From: an uncultured Clostridia bacterium | Lineage (GTDB): Bacteria; Bacillota; Clostridia; Christensenellales; CAG-917 | Length of the DNA: 6,990 nucleotides | Assembly (NCBI GenBank): GCA_946056785.1 | Contig: CAMGKS010000060.1 | Location: 1 to 6,990, forward strand | Reading direction: 5' to 3' | Shown here: piece after piece, positions 6,618 to 6,990 of the stretch | Position numbering within the stretch: position 1 is the stretch's first letter | How the letters are laid out: each line of letters begins with the position of its first letter | The notes under the pieces: model-generated | The model's database searches: none | The model's input: the letters and a program-made list of their open reading frames with translations, nothing else | What the model was told of the DNA's origin: nothing | Made by a program: the position numbers and the translations under genes

Positions 6618-6990
6618 CTATTTAAAATTGAATATGGATTTTTTCTCCACACCGCTTATAGTAAACAATTTTGAGCTAAAAATCAAGCAATTACCATCAT
6701 AAACCTCAACCTTACCGCATTCGGTACCACTCTCAAACGGAGCTTTTAAGGCAAATTTTTCAATCTTTACGTCAAACTTCTCGCCTTCGGCAGTAGGATA
6801 TAAAATACTGTTTGTCGTAGCCGCAACGGTGTCGGACTTACCTTTTACAACGTCAATTTCTTCACTGAGATTTTCAAACAACGGTTTCATTGAATATTTT
6901 TTGAAGCATTTATTCATATATGCTTTGCTGTCTTCCCACATGTTGTAATGGTTTAACACAACGCAAATTAACTGGTCTTTAAGCCAACTG
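6618..6990 (-). CDS. D-alanyl-D-alanine carboxypeptidase (DacF/PBP5 type), C-terminal part only
   Basis: The frame is open to the right edge, so only the last 123 residues are visible. The GTG at 6959 is not a real start, because coding continues upstream through SWLKDQLICVVLN. That segment matches the end of the peptidase S11 domain, where family members read roughly LIAVVLG. The following AYMNKCFKKYSM resembles the helix closing that domain. From about residue 40 a beta-rich PBP5 C-terminal domain follows, recognisable by VEKFALKAPFE-like spacing (KIEKFALKAPFESG), CGKVEVYDG and the final VEKKS. These enzymes trim the terminal D-Ala from peptidoglycan stem peptides outside the membrane. The catalytic SxxK, SxN and KTG motifs lie beyond the window. 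The protein stops at NFK with no obvious C-terminal membrane anchor, which many relatives have. Its stop is TAG; the other five visible stops are TAA or TGA. Confidence 0.8.
   Translation of the reverse strand, partial: SWLKDQLICVVLNHYNMWEDSKAYMNKCFKKYSMKPLFENLSEEIDVVKGKSDTVAATTNSILYPTAEGEKFDVKIEKFALKAPFESGTECGKVEVYDGNCLIFSSKLFTISGVEKKSIFNFK

Noticed and set aside
6618..6959. Independent small protein of 113 residues starting at GTG 6959
   Set aside because: The frame stays open upstream to the window edge and the upstream residues continue the carboxypeptidase domain, so this is the end of a longer gene.
1..6990. A novel defence, mobile or biosynthetic system
   Set aside because: Every gene with support belongs to a well-known housekeeping family, and there are no mobile-element genes, terminal repeats, CRISPR arrays or unrecognised large frames.

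Overview
The window is about 7 kb of ordinary, densely packed bacterial chromosome, with every recognisable gene on the minus strand. Read from right to left the order is: the 3' end of a D-Ala-D-Ala carboxypeptidase gene, rluB-type pseudouridine synthase, surE, a BaiN/HI0933-type flavoprotein, cmk, plsC, and a fused ispH-rpsA gene that runs off the left edge. The AT-rich sequence, AGGAG-type ribosome binding sites, the non-mevalonate enzyme IspH, and above all the fusion of IspH to ribosomal protein S1 point to the Clostridia side of the Firmicutes (Bacillota). The species cannot be named from this sequence. In Bacillus subtilis the dac and rluB genes are separated by spmA and spmB (spore maturation genes). 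Here they are adjacent, which hints at a lineage that has lost these genes or does not sporulate; this is inference.

Right block (6990 to 3761): the carboxypeptidase (cell wall), rluB (23S rRNA modification), surE (nucleotidase) and the flavoprotein form a probable transcription unit. The surE and flavoprotein genes overlap by 4 nt (ATGA). Two short gaps, of 80 nt and 108 nt, lie before rluB and surE. The second begins with a hairpin that spans the rluB stop codon.

Left block (3760 to 1): a near-consensus sigma-A promoter (TTGACT, 17 nt, TATAAT) sits just after the flavoprotein gene. It should drive cmk, plsC and ispH-rpsA through a leader of about 100 nt that contains a 7-bp hairpin and an 8-nt tandem repeat. 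The genes are tightly spaced (21-nt gap, then 8-nt overlap). This block joins CMP/dCMP recycling, phosphatidic acid synthesis, the last step of isoprenoid precursor synthesis, and an S1-type translation protein.

No stretch longer than about 160 nt lacks a gene. I see no tRNA, rRNA, CRISPR, insertion sequence or phage gene. I do not think the window contains a new system. The most interesting points are a strong Shine-Dalgarno sequence and ATG exactly at the IspH/S1 junction, which could allow separate translation of S1, and the carboxypeptidase stop codon TAG, beyond which the same frame stays open until it meets the rluB start as ATGA.
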